Source: Myxococcales bacterium 68-20
GTDB lineage: Bacteria > Myxococcota_A > Polyangia > Polyangiales > Polyangiaceae
DNA length: 64,000 bases
Direction of reading: 5' to 3'
Assembly (NCBI GenBank): GCA_001899635.1
Contig: MKVQ01000023.1
Coordinates: 161,815 to 225,814 of the forward strand
In this document: positions 44,829 to 53,426 of the stretch, one piece after another
Numbering within the stretch: position 1 is the stretch's first letter
Layout of the letters: each line of letters opens with the position of its first letter
Notes under the pieces: model-generated
The model's database searches: none
Seen by the model: only the letters and a program-made list of their open reading frames with translations
What the model was told of the DNA's origin: nothing
Position numbers and translations under genes: made by a program

Positions 44829-46180
44829 CCATGAGCTCTCGACTCTCGCGACGGAACGTGCTCCGCGGCCTCGGCGTCTGCATCGCCCTACCGCTCGTCG
44901 AGTCGGCCCTTCCCATGCGCCTCGCGCACGCGGCGGGACCGGGGACGAAGAAGCGCTTCATCGGCTGCTTCTTCGGCAGCGGCGCTCCGATGCCGGACGC
45001 CGCGAACGGCGACTGGGGCTATTCGGGCACGCGCGGCGGCGCGCTCAAACCGCTCGCCGACCTCGGCGTCGCGCCGAACGTCGCCGTCATGCGCGGCTTC
45101 AAGGCGGTCAACAACTTCGACGTCCACTGGTCGGGGACGGCGGGCTTCCTCTCGTCGACGCCCGTGGGCACGACGAACGCGGCCAATCCCAGCTCCGATC
45201 CCAACTACCAGCGCTGCGCGAAGTCGCTCGATCAGCTCATCGCCGACACCGCTCCGAAGGCGGCGATCCGGAGCCTCCATGCGGGCTTCAACCAGGTCCC
45301 GAGCTGGGACGAGGGACACGATCGCGCCGGCTCGATCAACTACGTGAACTCGATCGCGTGGCGCGACGCGACGAGCCCGATCTCGAACATCATCGACCCG
45401 CTCCAGATGTTCACGCGCGTGTTCGGCTCGAGCGACAAGCTCTCGAACGCGCAGGCCGCTTACCTGCTCAAGCGCCGGAAGAGCATCCTCGACGGTGTCC
45501 TCGACCAGTACAACCACCACAAATCCACGCTCTCCGCGGCGGACAAGCAGCGCCTCGAGGCCTACGCGCAGAGCATCCGCGAGGTCGAAGGCGAGCTCAC
45601 GAGCGCAACGAACGCGACCACCTGCGTGAAGCCGGCCGCCGAGACCGCCGGCGAGACGTACGTCCGGAACTTCCGGACGATGCAGAAGATCATCATCGCG
45701 GCGATGCAGTGCGATCTCACCCGCTCCGCGACGATCATGTACAACGACGGCATCGGCCCGAACCGGCCCACGGCGACCGTCGCCGCCGAGCAACACGACT
45801 CGGCGCACAACAACTGGGCGACGCTGATCCAGATCAACCAGGTGCAGGTCGGCCTCTGGGGCGAGCTGATCGCCGGGCTCAAGGCCGCGAACATCCTCGG
45901 CGAGACGGTGACCATCCTCGGGAGCAACATGTCCGACGGCCGGACGCACAACTCCGCCAACGTCCCGCTCCTCGTCGCGAGCGAGAACGTCGCGAACGAG
46001 ATGAGGCTCGGACAGGAGGTCTACGGCACGCCCACCCCTGCCGCCGTCACCGAGCTCGGTCAGAACCGGAACATGTCCGACCTCCACGTCGATCTCCTGA
46101 AGCTCTACGGCGTCGAGGTGCCGAGCCTCGGCGAAGGGGCGTACAAGAGCACCGGCAAGCCATCCGGTATCCTCGTCTAG
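44825..46180 (+). CDS. DUF1552 protein with Tat-type signal (module 2)
   Basis: A 451-residue protein from GTG 44825 (GGAG seven bases upstream). ATG 44831 is nearly as good. The open frame extends far upstream but only as noise over the DUF1592 gene. N-terminus SRRNVLRGLGVCIALPLVE is a twin-arginine signal. The family HXXSHH motif appears as EQHDSAHNNW, again degenerate. Other landmarks are GCFFGSGAPMP and TILGSNMSDGRTHN. Partner of the DUF1592 lipoprotein; the reaction is unknown. Confidence 0.9.
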   Translation: MTMSSRLSRRNVLRGLGVCIALPLVESALPMRLAHAAGPGTKKRFIGCFFGSGAPMPDAANGDWGYSGTRGGALKPLADLGVAPNVAVMRGFKAVNNFDVHWSGTAGFLSSTPVGTTNAANPSSDPNYQRCAKSLDQLIADTAPKAAIRSLHAGFNQVPSWDEGHDRAGSINYVNSIAWRDATSPISNIIDPLQMFTRVFGSSDKLSNAQAAYLLKRRKSILDGVLDQYNHHKSTLSAADKQRLEAYAQSIREVEGELTSATNATTCVKPAAETAGETYVRNFRTMQKIIIAAMQCDLTRSATIMYNDGIGPNRPTATVAAEQHDSAHNNWATLIQINQVQVGLWGELIAGLKAANILGETVTILGSNMSDGRTHNSANVPLLVASENVANEMRLGQEVYGTPTPAAVTELGQNRNMSDLHVDLLKLYGVEVPSLGEGAYKSTGKPSGILV

Positions 46181-46186
46181 AGCACC

Positions 46187-47059
46187 GTGACCCGTCCGCC
46201 CGCAACACCGCGCTCCCCCCTCGTCGCCGTCGCGCTCGTCCTCGCGGGCGTCCTCGCCGGCGCGTGCGAGCCCGACGAGAACGCGGCGCCCCGTGTCCTC
46301 CCGCAGCGCACGACGGTGACCACCGACGGTGGGCCCTCCGAGCGTGGCACCGCCGACGCCGGCCCGGCAGGCGCCTCGTGCTCGAACGGCGTCCGCGATG
46401 GCGACGAGACGGACATCGACTGCGGGGGCGCGACGTGCCCGGCGTGCGCCCTCGGGCGCGCATGCGTCGCCGGACGCGACTGCGTGAGCCTCGCCTGCGC
46501 GGACGCGAAGTGCACCAACGACGCGGGTTGCTCCGACGGCTCACGCGAGGGCTTCACTCCGGCGCCCATGTTCCCGAACATCGCCGCCTGCGCGGGCGGC
46601 TGGTCGGTCCCCGGCCTCGGCACGACGACGACGCCGGCATGCGGCCGCGTCTCCGGCAACGACAGCGCGAACCCGACAGGCAAGGACTGCAGCGTGGCCG
46701 ACCTCTGCCAGGTCGGGTGGCACGTCTGCGAGACGCCCGCGGCCGTCGCGACGAAGTCCGGCGGCGAAGGCTGCGTCGCCGCGGGGCTCAACGGTCAGAA
46801 CGCGTTCTTCGCCATTCGCCAGGCCGGCTCCGGCGCCGCCGCGTGCGGCCCCGGAACGAACGATCTGTTCGGCTGCGGCGACGTCGGTGCGCCGCCCGAC
46901 GCGGAGACCTGTGCCCCGCTCGATCGCTTCTCGGGCGATCTCTGCACTTCCCTGCCCACCACGTGGGCCTGCGGAGCCGACGGCGGCAACGAGCTGGGCA
47001 ACGTGACGAAGACCGCGAGCGAAGGCGGCGGCGTCCTCTGCTGCCGCGACGGGCCTTAA
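46187..47059 (+). CDS. Cysteine-rich lipoprotein following module 2
   Basis: A 290-residue protein starting at GTG 46187, 6 bp after the DUF1552 stop. Lipobox LAGAC (Cys27). It carries SCSNGVRDGDETDIDCGG and CPACALGRACVAGRDC, the same cysteine repeat as in the FGE-fold lipoprotein at 21275, then a domain with VADLCQVGWHVCETP and FGCGDVG. About 22 cysteines suggest several disulfides. Probably part of the module 2 operon. Function unknown. Confidence 0.85.
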   Translation: MTRPPATPRSPLVAVALVLAGVLAGACEPDENAAPRVLPQRTTVTTDGGPSERGTADAGPAGASCSNGVRDGDETDIDCGGATCPACALGRACVAGRDCVSLACADAKCTNDAGCSDGSREGFTPAPMFPNIAACAGGWSVPGLGTTTTPACGRVSGNDSANPTGKDCSVADLCQVGWHVCETPAAVATKSGGEGCVAAGLNGQNAFFAIRQAGSGAAACGPGTNDLFGCGDVGAPPDAETCAPLDRFSGDLCTSLPTTWACGADGGNELGNVTKTASEGGGVLCCRDGP

Positions 47060-47065
47060 AAAGCT

Positions 47066-47096
47066 CGAGCGCGGAGCGTTTGACGCTCCGCGCTCG
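47066..47096. terminator. Strong bidirectional terminator
   Basis: A perfect 14-bp stem (CGAGCGCGGAGCGT at 47066-47079, ACGCTCCGCGCTCG at 47083-47096) with a 3-nt loop. It is flanked by AAAAA on the left and TATTTA on the right, so it works as an intrinsic terminator in both directions for the convergent lipoprotein and RRM genes. Confidence 0.85.
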
Positions 47097-47150
47097 TATT
47101 TAGAGCTCGATCACGACGCTCACGCCTCAGCGCGAAGCGTCGTCACGTGC

Positions 47151-47537
47151 TCACCAGCCGCGATGACCGCCGCGGCCACCGCCGCCGCCGCCGCCGCCGA
47201 AGCCACCACCGCCGCCGCCGCGACCGCCGCGACCACCGCCGCCGCCGCCGAAGCCACCACCACCGAAGCCACCACCGCCACCGCGGCTCTGGCGCTCCTC
47301 GGCTTCGTTCACGCGAAGCGGGCGGCCATCCATCATCGCGCCGTTCGTCTCGGCGATCGCCTTCTGCGCCTCGGCGTCGGTCGCCATCGTGACGAACGCG
47401 AAGCCGCGCGAGCGGCCGGTCTCACGATCCATGACGACATGGACGTCGGTGACGGTGCCGCAGCTCGCGAACCACTCGCGGATGCTGTCGGTCGTCGCGT
47501 TGAAGGAAAGGTTGCCTACGTAGAGTCGGTTTCCCAT
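47151..47537 (-). CDS. Glycine-rich RRM RNA-binding protein
   Basis: A 128-residue protein. Residues 1-80 are one RRM with RNP2 (LYVGNLSF) and RNP1 (RGFAFVTM). The C-terminal 48 residues are a Gly/Arg/Phe tail (repeats of RGG and FGGGG). This layout is known for cold-inducible RNA-binding proteins in cyanobacteria, myxobacteria and other bacteria, where it binds RNA. The tail DNA is a low-complexity (CCGCCG)n tract. Transcribed toward the strong terminator at 47066-47096. Confidence 0.94.
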   Translation of the reverse strand: MGNRLYVGNLSFNATTDSIREWFASCGTVTDVHVVMDRETGRSRGFAFVTMATDAEAQKAIAETNGAMMDGRPLRVNEAEERQSRGGGGGFGGGGFGGGGGGRGGRGGGGGGFGGGGGGGGRGGHRGW

Positions 47538-47816
47538 GAGTAGCTCTCAACAATCAAACGGCGCCTTAGAATCAGCCTGCCGCCCCTGCGCCATCGGGGA
47601 GCGGAAGGAGGCCCGCGGAACGCATGTACCGCGACCTCACGTGACGTATCCACCCGAGCGAGCGCGATCCCGTGACCGAGAGAGCAATCGTTACAGAGAA
47701 ACGCTTCAGTGAGCGGCGCGTATAGTAGTCCTCCGCGAGCGATTCGCAATCCCCTTCGTCCTCCCAGTTGGAAACTGGCGCTCGCGCCGCTGCTGAGCTC
47801 CATACGCTCGTAGCAA
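47538..47816. other. Upstream region of the RRM gene
   Basis: 279 bp between the RRM gene and the IgGFc-type remnant, both on the minus strand. It has several AT-rich patches (CAATCAAACGG near 47550, ACGCTTCAGTG near 47700) that fit a promoter with a long leader, as is common for cold-inducible genes. No gene is supported. Confidence 0.4.
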
Positions 47817-48116
47817 TCAGCGAACGGTAAGCGCGGTCGTGACGAGCTTTCGCTGCGCAATCCCGCCGGGATAGGCATAGCTCGCGGTTCGTCCCCATCC
47901 CCAGATCGTCGCGGTGAACGGCCCCTTGCTGTTCAGGCGCTGGAGGCCACTCGTGCAGGTGCCCCCCGGGAACGTCTCCCCTGGACCGCGCTGGCGCATC
48001 AGGTCGACGCGGCGATACTCGAGCGTTCCGGCGGTGCCGAGCGGTTCCCATCCCGAAAGGGCCCCTCCCGCGCAGCCGAGCATGATCGTCCACATCCGGA
48101 CGAAGGAGCAACGCAC
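47817..48116 (-). pseudogene. C-terminal remnant of an IgGFc-binding-type lipoprotein
   Basis: About 85 codons (LGCAGGALSGWEPLG, YRRVDLMRQRGPGETF, GPFTATIWGWGRTASYAYPGG, KLVTTALTV) match the C-terminal end of the proteins at 2255-4015 and 53427-55229, in the same order. An in-frame TAG stands immediately upstream of the first possible start, and the 450 residues that should precede it are missing. A deleted paralogue. Confidence 0.75.
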
Positions 48117-48120
48117 CTAG

Positions 48121-48308
48121 AGCTCGCTGCCGATTCCGACAGCCACCCCGCGCGTGCTGCTGAGCAGCTCGACGAACCGCTCGCGTCCGGGACAGGAGCG
48201 GGCCAAACCGGGTTCACGCTCGAAGCGAAGGTGAACGGCCTCGTGCTCGTCCGTCGCTCGCGAAGGACGAACCGCCATGGCCGAGACCGCAGTCGACGAT
48301 GCCGGCAA
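48121..48308 (-). pseudogene. Possible N-terminal remnant related to the 48607 gene
   Basis: A minus-strand frame reads EAVHLRFEREPGLARSCPGR, then ERFVELLSSTRGV, before stopping at TAG. By eye it resembles AHVVLDWTRAPGAERCISRD and ELLARMRARAS at the start of the 48607 protein. The signal-peptide-like part lies in another frame (ARRLLVAGIVDCGLG), which suggests a frameshift. The similarity is modest and needs alignment. Confidence 0.35.
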
Positions 48309-48410
48309 CGAGCAAGCGTCGAGCGACCGCGCTCGGGTTCGTCCGCGTCGTCACGAGCGGAACGTAACCGAGTCCGCACGAGCTACTACAACTCGATGAG
48401 CGCCGACGGC

Positions 48411-48473
48411 GCACCACTGCGGGTGGTTGGGCCACCACCGCGAGTGGTTGGGGCACCACTGCCGGTGGGCGCA
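48411..48473. repeat. Three imperfect 21-bp tandem repeats
   Basis: Units at 48411-48431, 48432-48452 and 48453-48473 share CACCACYGCGRGTGGTTGGG. Each holds a short CCAC/GTGG inverted repeat. They lie between the operon relic and the next operon, possibly in its promoter region. Confidence 0.6.
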
Positions 48474-48606
48474 GCCCCAAGTTGCATGTCTCACGCTCGT
48501 GCTCCTGCTCGGTGCTCGCAGAGCCTCCGGACGGCCCACGAAGGCGCCGATGCCCCGCCGAGCCCCACGCGGATGAAACCAGGCCATATGCTAGCTTGAC
48601 CTCCCT

Positions 48607-49710
48607 TTGTCGGCGCGCCGTGCTGCTCTTCTCGCAGGTCTGCTGTTCTCGGCGCGCGCGACGAACGCGCGAGCCGAAGACGCGTCCGGCCGCGCCCACG
48701 TCGTCCTCGATTGGACACGTGCGCCGGGTGCCGAGCGTTGCATCTCGCGCGACGAGCTGTTGGCTCGCATGCGCGCACGCGCTTCGCACGTCGTGCTCGA
48801 CGTCGGCCCGCACGACGCCGACTTCGTGGTGCGCGGACGGATCGAGCCACGCCCCGGCGGCTTCCGGACCGTCTTCATCCTCCAGGATGGAAGCGGTCAT
48901 CAGCTGGGTGAACGCACGTTCGACGCGACGGCTCGCTCGTGTCGAGCGCTCGACGAGTCGTTGACCCTCGCTCTCGAGATGCTGGTCGACACTCCGAGGC
49001 TGCGCGAGCTCGCACTGGCCGCGCGCGGTGACCGCACGGAGAGCGCGGAGCATCCAGTGCCGGTCCAACCGGAAGCGAAGCCCGAACCTCCGAGCGCACC
49101 GCATCCCGGATCGGGTCCGCGCCCCTCGCCACGACCGCCGGCCAGGCCATCGCCCGCGAAGCCACCTCCGCGGAACCGACCATGGGAGATCGATCTCGGT
49201 CTCGGCGCGAGCGCGTCAGGCGGCTTCGCGCCTAGACCGACCATCGGGCCGACGGTCCAAGCGATGCTCCATCCGCCGGGCTTCGTCCCAATCTCTCTTC
49301 GCGGAACGCTCTACCCGTTCGCCGTCGACCGAGTCACCGTTCCGGGTGAGGGGATCGCGGTTCGCGGCTTCGTGGCCGGCCTCGATCTCTGTCCGCTTGC
49401 TCTCGCGCGCGGTCGTTTCACCGGCCTCGCCTGCGCTGGCGTCGACCTGGCCGGCATTCACGCGGAACCGCTCGGCCCGAGGTCGAACGCCGGCGACCTC
49501 TTGTTCCCGCTCCTTCCCCTCCGCGCCGAGATGCGCGCACACGTCGGCGGTCTCACTCCGTACGCTGCGTTCACGATGCGGTTCTCGCCGACCTCCCCCG
49601 AGTTCATCCACGAAGCACCGACGGGAGAAGATCGAGTCTCGTTCCGGGAGCCGCGAGCAACGGTCGCGCTCGAGCTCGGCTTCGTGTGGCGGCTTCCCGC
49701 GAAGAAGTGA
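48607..49710 (+). CDS. Exported protein with a predicted beta-barrel C-terminus
   Basis: A 367-residue protein, start TTG 48607 (no ribosome site, uncertain). Signal peptide ending near NARAED. Residues about 30-135 form a domain with AHVVLDWTRAPGAERCISRD, FVVRGRIEPRPGG and SCRALDESLTLALEMLVD, a pattern seen in other myxobacterial envelope proteins. A proline-rich linker (about 150-190) leads to amphipathic strands (DLGLGASASGGFAPRPTIG, PFAVDRVTVPG, ATVALELGFVWRL) like an outer-membrane barrel. First gene of the sigma-factor operon. Confidence 0.75.
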   Translation: MSARRAALLAGLLFSARATNARAEDASGRAHVVLDWTRAPGAERCISRDELLARMRARASHVVLDVGPHDADFVVRGRIEPRPGGFRTVFILQDGSGHQLGERTFDATARSCRALDESLTLALEMLVDTPRLRELALAARGDRTESAEHPVPVQPEAKPEPPSAPHPGSGPRPSPRPPARPSPAKPPPRNRPWEIDLGLGASASGGFAPRPTIGPTVQAMLHPPGFVPISLRGTLYPFAVDRVTVPGEGIAVRGFVAGLDLCPLALARGRFTGLACAGVDLAGIHAEPLGPRSNAGDLLFPLLPLRAEMRAHVGGLTPYAAFTMRFSPTSPEFIHEAPTGEDRVSFREPRATVALELGFVWRLPAKK

Positions 49711-49782
49711 CCGCCTCGCGCCTCGTGTCGAATCCTTTGGAGGGATCGGCGCCTGGCGACATAACCATTGATATAGGGCCCG

Positions 49783-50316
49783 ATGATCTCCCTCAGGCTG
49801 CTCCCTCCGGAAGTCACGGGCGTAGCTCCCGAGGCCCCGTGCATCCGCGACATCGTCCTTTCGCACGGAAAATACGTGTGGAGGCTCCTTCGTTACCTCG
49901 GCGTCCCCACACGTGACCTCGACGACGTCAGCCAAGACGTCTTCGCGACGGTCTACCAAAAGCTCGACCGTGTATCCGACGGCGGCATCCGGCCATGGCT
50001 GAGCACGATCTGCCTCAACCACGCAAAGAACTACCGCCGTCGGGCGCGCTTCCAGCGTGAGGTGCTCGTCGACGACGTGCCCGATTCCGCCCTCGCGGCA
50101 ACCCCCGAAGCGAGGCTCGATCGCGCTCGCAAGCAGAGCCTGCTTCTCACGTTGCTCGACGACCTCGACGAGGACAGGCGAGCCGTTTTCGTCCTTCACG
50201 CAATCGAAGACATTCCAATGGAACAGGTCTCCAAGCTCATCGGCTGCCCGGTGTCGACGGCCTACGCCCGGTACCAGCGCGCGTACGTGGAGCTCGAGAG
50301 GAAGCTGAAGAAATGA
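49783..50316 (+). CDS. ECF-type RNA polymerase sigma factor
   Basis: A 177-residue protein with region 2 (RDLDDVSQDVFATVYQKLDR, PWLSTICLNHAKNYRRRAR) and region 4 (LLDDLDEDRRAVFVLHAIED, then IPMEQVSKLIGCPVSTAYAR). The length is usual for ECF factors. The start follows AGGG by four bases; the 70-bp gap upstream is AT-rich (CATAACCATTGATATAG), a good promoter candidate. The stop overlaps the next gene as ATGA, which encodes a membrane-anchored protein in the place usually held by an anti-sigma factor. Confidence 0.95.
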   Translation: MISLRLLPPEVTGVAPEAPCIRDIVLSHGKYVWRLLRYLGVPTRDLDDVSQDVFATVYQKLDRVSDGGIRPWLSTICLNHAKNYRRRARFQREVLVDDVPDSALAATPEARLDRARKQSLLLTLLDDLDEDRRAVFVLHAIEDIPMEQVSKLIGCPVSTAYARYQRAYVELERKLKK

Positions 50317-51053
50317 AGCCGCACGTCCCCATCGAGCTGAGCGACCTCGTCGCCGAGGCGCGGTCCGACGGCCCCTCGCCCGAGGCCTTGTCTCGTCTCG
50401 CCGACGAGGCGAGCGCCCGTGCTGCGGCCGCCCCGGTGACGAGCCGGTCCGTCGGCCGTCTCGCGTCGCGTCTCGGCGTGGCCGCTGTCGTCTCCGCAGC
50501 GGCGTTCGGCATCCTCACGGCCGCCGGCGTGTTCGACACCTCGAGCGACTCCGAGCCCGCCCCTTCCGCCACGCCCGCGCCCGCGCCCGCGCCCGCGAGC
50601 GACGAGCAGCCCACCGTCGCGCAGCCCGCGGCGGATCCCGTCGTCGACGACTCCACGAACGTCGTCCCCGCCGTTCCGACGATCGACGTCCGCTCACTGC
50701 CTGCGCCCCAGGGTGCTACCGCCGGCGTCAAGGTCCCCGCCGCTCCACCCGATGACGCATCGGAAGGAGCGCTCCTCCGTCGCGCGTACGCGGCGACGAC
50801 GACCGCTCCGCGGCAGGCGCTTGCCCTGACCGTGGAGCACGCGCGTCGATTCCCGACCGGCGTGCTCGCCGAAGAACGCGAGGTCATCGCGATCGAAGCC
50901 CTCGCCAAGCTCGGGCGCGACGACGAAGCACGTTCCCGCTCGTCGGCGTTTTTCGCGGCCCACCCGGGCTCCGCCTACCGGCTGCGGATCGACGACGCCC
51001 TCCGCAAGTCTGCTTCTCCTGCGCCTTCGCCGAGGGAGAGCCATGATCCGTAG
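50313..51053 (+). CDS. Membrane-anchored TPR-like protein, possible anti-sigma factor
   Basis: A 246-residue protein. Short cytoplasmic part (about 1-45, SDLVAEARSDGPSPEALSRL), one membrane segment (GVAAVVSAAAFGILTAAGVF, about 55-75), a Pro/Ala linker, and a periplasmic helical region (GALLRRAYAATTTAPRQALAL, EREVIAIEALAKLGRDDEAR) of TPR type. The position after an ECF gene with translational overlap fits an anti-sigma factor, but there is no zinc-binding or other known anti-sigma motif. It overlaps the next gene by 11 bp. Confidence 0.8.
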   Translation: MKPHVPIELSDLVAEARSDGPSPEALSRLADEASARAAAAPVTSRSVGRLASRLGVAAVVSAAAFGILTAAGVFDTSSDSEPAPSATPAPAPAPASDEQPTVAQPAADPVVDDSTNVVPAVPTIDVRSLPAPQGATAGVKVPAAPPDDASEGALLRRAYAATTTAPRQALALTVEHARRFPTGVLAEEREVIAIEALAKLGRDDEARSRSSAFFAAHPGSAYRLRIDDALRKSASPAPSPRESHDP

Positions 51054-52188
51054 GGGCATCGTCCTCACGACGACGCTTGCGCTCGTTTCTCTCGCGAGCT
51101 GCATGACGTCGAGGATCGGCAGCTACCTGGAGGAGCCGCCGCCGCCTCCGTCGTTCACGTCCCCCGACGCCGAGACGACGCTCGACGCGAGCGACATCGA
51201 CAGCAACATCCCGATGTGCGCGGTGACGACATGCTCGTTCCCGTGGGCAAGCTGCGAGTCGTCCCAGTTCCCCTGCGACACCAACCTCCTCAACGACAAC
51301 GACAACTGCGGAGCATGCGGGAAGCGCTGCTCGGGCGGGAGCTTCAACAACTCCACATGGACCTGCGTCGACGGCGAGTGCGGGTTCAGCTGCACGGGCG
51401 TCGGCTTCCGCAATTGTGACGGCAAGCCGGAGAACGGCTGCGAGACCAGCGTCCGGTACGACACGAAGAACTGCGGTGCCTGCGGGACGGAGTGTCCCCC
51501 CGGACACCTCTGCGAGGAAGGGGTCTGCTACGACCCCTGCTTGGCCGCGAACCGCCTGGACACGTGCAACGGCGAGTGCACGAACCTGAAGACGGACGAC
51601 AAAAACTGCGGGACCTGCGGCACGGTGTGCGACCCGGCCGACCCGAACAAGCCGCCGCTCCCGTCCGACATGCGCTACGGGTGCTCGCAAGGCACGTGCG
51701 GCAACGCCCAGTGCAAGTCCCCGGACAAACGCGACTGCAACAACGACGTGAGCGACGGCTGCGAGGTCACGCTTCACACCAACGATAACTGCACCGACTG
51801 CGGCGATGCATGTCCGGCCGGCAAGACGTGCATGTACAACGGCCTCTGGTTCTGCGGCTGCGCCGACGGCGAGACGAACTGCGGAGTCGAGGGCTGCAAG
51901 CAGCTCGACGATGATCCGCTGCACTGCGGGGGCTGCAACCGCGTCTGCCCCGGCCACGGGCGACCGCACTTCACGCCGTCGTGCTCGCTTGGCGTCTGCG
52001 GTGGTCGCTGCGACGAGCACTATGCCGATTGCGACGGCATCACGAGCAACGGCTGCGAGGTCAACACCCGAGTCGACAACGGCAACTGTGGCGCCTGCGG
52101 TAACGCTTGCGCGCCCAATCAGGTCTGCTCCGAGGGTCGATGTCTCGTCGCCCCTTGTGATGCCGGCCCGGATCCGCTCGCCAAATGA
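51043..52188 (+). CDS. Cysteine-rich repeat lipoprotein
   Basis: A 381-residue protein; lipobox SLASC (Cys20). From about residue 60 there are six or seven repeats with the core NCGACGxxC and xNGCExx (for example NDNCGACGKRC, PENGCETSVRYDTKNCGACG, GDGCEVTLHTNDNC-like), more than 40 cysteines in all. This repeat is common in secreted proteins of this phylum and often carries a wrong automatic name (tryptophan synthase alpha chain). Its role is unknown; probably disulfide-stabilised rods on the cell surface. Part of the sigma-factor operon, overlapping the next gene by 4 bp. Confidence 0.9.
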   Translation: MIRRGIVLTTTLALVSLASCMTSRIGSYLEEPPPPPSFTSPDAETTLDASDIDSNIPMCAVTTCSFPWASCESSQFPCDTNLLNDNDNCGACGKRCSGGSFNNSTWTCVDGECGFSCTGVGFRNCDGKPENGCETSVRYDTKNCGACGTECPPGHLCEEGVCYDPCLAANRLDTCNGECTNLKTDDKNCGTCGTVCDPADPNKPPLPSDMRYGCSQGTCGNAQCKSPDKRDCNNDVSDGCEVTLHTNDNCTDCGDACPAGKTCMYNGLWFCGCADGETNCGVEGCKQLDDDPLHCGGCNRVCPGHGRPHFTPSCSLGVCGGRCDEHYADCDGITSNGCEVNTRVDNGNCGACGNACAPNQVCSEGRCLVAPCDAGPDPLAK

Positions 52189-53318
52189 CGTCGTCGCGCC
52201 GTCGCCCCGTGCAGGCTCGCTCCGTCGCCGCGCTCGTGCTCTGGGCAGGCGTCCCCGCGCTGGCCCTGCTCTCGATCGCGGCGTGCGCCGAGGCGGACGC
52301 GACCGAGGTCGACGCCGGGGATAGCAGCGTCGTCGCTCGCCCACCCCCGACCGACGAAGCGTCGATCCTCGACGGTGGCGCGGAAGCCGAAGCCGAGGCG
52401 TCTCTACCGCCGTGCGCCGTCGGGAATCTCTGCGGCGTGCCGCTCCCGCTCTCGATCGGCCACGTCGTTGCGATGGCCGGCCGATCGAAGAACGACGTCT
52501 GGGCAAGCGCCTCGCGCGGCGAGCTGTTGCGTTGGGATGGCCAGACGTGGACGAAGGCCGACTCCGGGGGCCTCGATACATTCTCGAATCTCTTCATCAC
52601 CCCCGACGAGCTCTGGGGAGTCTCGGGCAACCTCGTCATGCGACGCGGCCTCGAGGCGAGCAGCGTCCGCTCCTTCCGATTGCGCGAGCGCTTCATTGGC
52701 ATGACGGGCATCGCCGTGCTGCCGAGCGGCGAGCCCTACGTGAGCTTCGGCGCGACCTGGAATACGACCGACCCTCACGACTACCTCGCCAAGATCCAGG
52801 ACTTCGACACCAAGACGATCCAGGTAGTCGCGGCCCCCGTCGATCCCTCGACCGATCGGCCACTCGCGATGGCGGCTCGAGCGCTATGGCTGGTGCCGGA
52901 CGAGGCGCTGTGGCTGGTCGGAGACCGTGGAAGGGTCGTTCGGTATTCGGTCTCGCCCGTCGGAGACGGCGTCGTGATCCCGCTCGACTCACAAGTCGAT
53001 CTGTTCGCCGCATGGGGCGAAGGCACCCATCTCTGGGCCGGCGGTAGCAACGGCACCATCCTCCATTTCGACGGAGCCGCCTGGCACCGGGAGACGACCG
53101 GCGCCTCCGCCACCATCAACGCCATCTTCGGATTCTCGTCGACCGACATCTGGGCGGCGGGTGACGACGGCACCATCCTCCACTTCGACGGGACGACCTG
53201 GTCGACGGTCCCGGTCGCCGGATACGCAGGGCATCTCAGGACCATCTGGGGATCGGCGCCCGATGACGTGTGGATCGGCGGGGAGCTCGCCATGTTCCAC
53301 TGGGGAGCCCTTCCATGA
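52185..53318 (+). CDS. Beta-propeller lipoprotein
   Basis: A 377-residue protein; lipobox SIAAC (Cys34). From about residue 95 the BNR/propeller motif repeats: AGRSKNDVWASASRGELLRW, ITPDELWGVSGNL, DEALWLVGDRGRVVRY, EGTHLWAGGSNGTILHFDG, SSTDIWAAGDDGTILHFDG and SAPDDVWIGG. Each blade ends in a (W/L)HFDG-type strand. It resembles the partial protein at the left end of the window. The start overlaps the previous stop (ATGA). Likely displayed on the cell surface. Confidence 0.9.
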   Translation: MTSSRRRPVQARSVAALVLWAGVPALALLSIAACAEADATEVDAGDSSVVARPPPTDEASILDGGAEAEAEASLPPCAVGNLCGVPLPLSIGHVVAMAGRSKNDVWASASRGELLRWDGQTWTKADSGGLDTFSNLFITPDELWGVSGNLVMRRGLEASSVRSFRLRERFIGMTGIAVLPSGEPYVSFGATWNTTDPHDYLAKIQDFDTKTIQVVAAPVDPSTDRPLAMAARALWLVPDEALWLVGDRGRVVRYSVSPVGDGVVIPLDSQVDLFAAWGEGTHLWAGGSNGTILHFDGAAWHRETTGASATINAIFGFSSTDIWAAGDDGTILHFDGTTWSTVPVAGYAGHLRTIWGSAPDDVWIGGELAMFHWGALP

Positions 53319-53426
53319 GCTCGACACGCTCGAGCCCGCTCGTCTGAGCGACGGAACCCTCCGGCCAATCGGCGGCAACTCACTTCATCTTCGAACTAGC
53401 TCGCGCTGAGCGAGGAAGGTTTTCCC

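Noticed and set aside
47151-47290. (CCGCCG)n low-complexity tract considered as an independent repeat
   Set aside because: It codes for the glycine-rich tail of the RRM protein.
49726-49731. TGTCGA before the second ECF sigma gene as a target of the ECF42 factor
   Set aside because: The hexamer is common in DNA of this composition and no matching downstream element is found.
51043-52188. Tryptophan synthase alpha chain, the name often given to such cysteine-rich proteins
   Set aside because: No TIM-barrel motif is present; the protein is a lipoprotein of NCGACG repeats.
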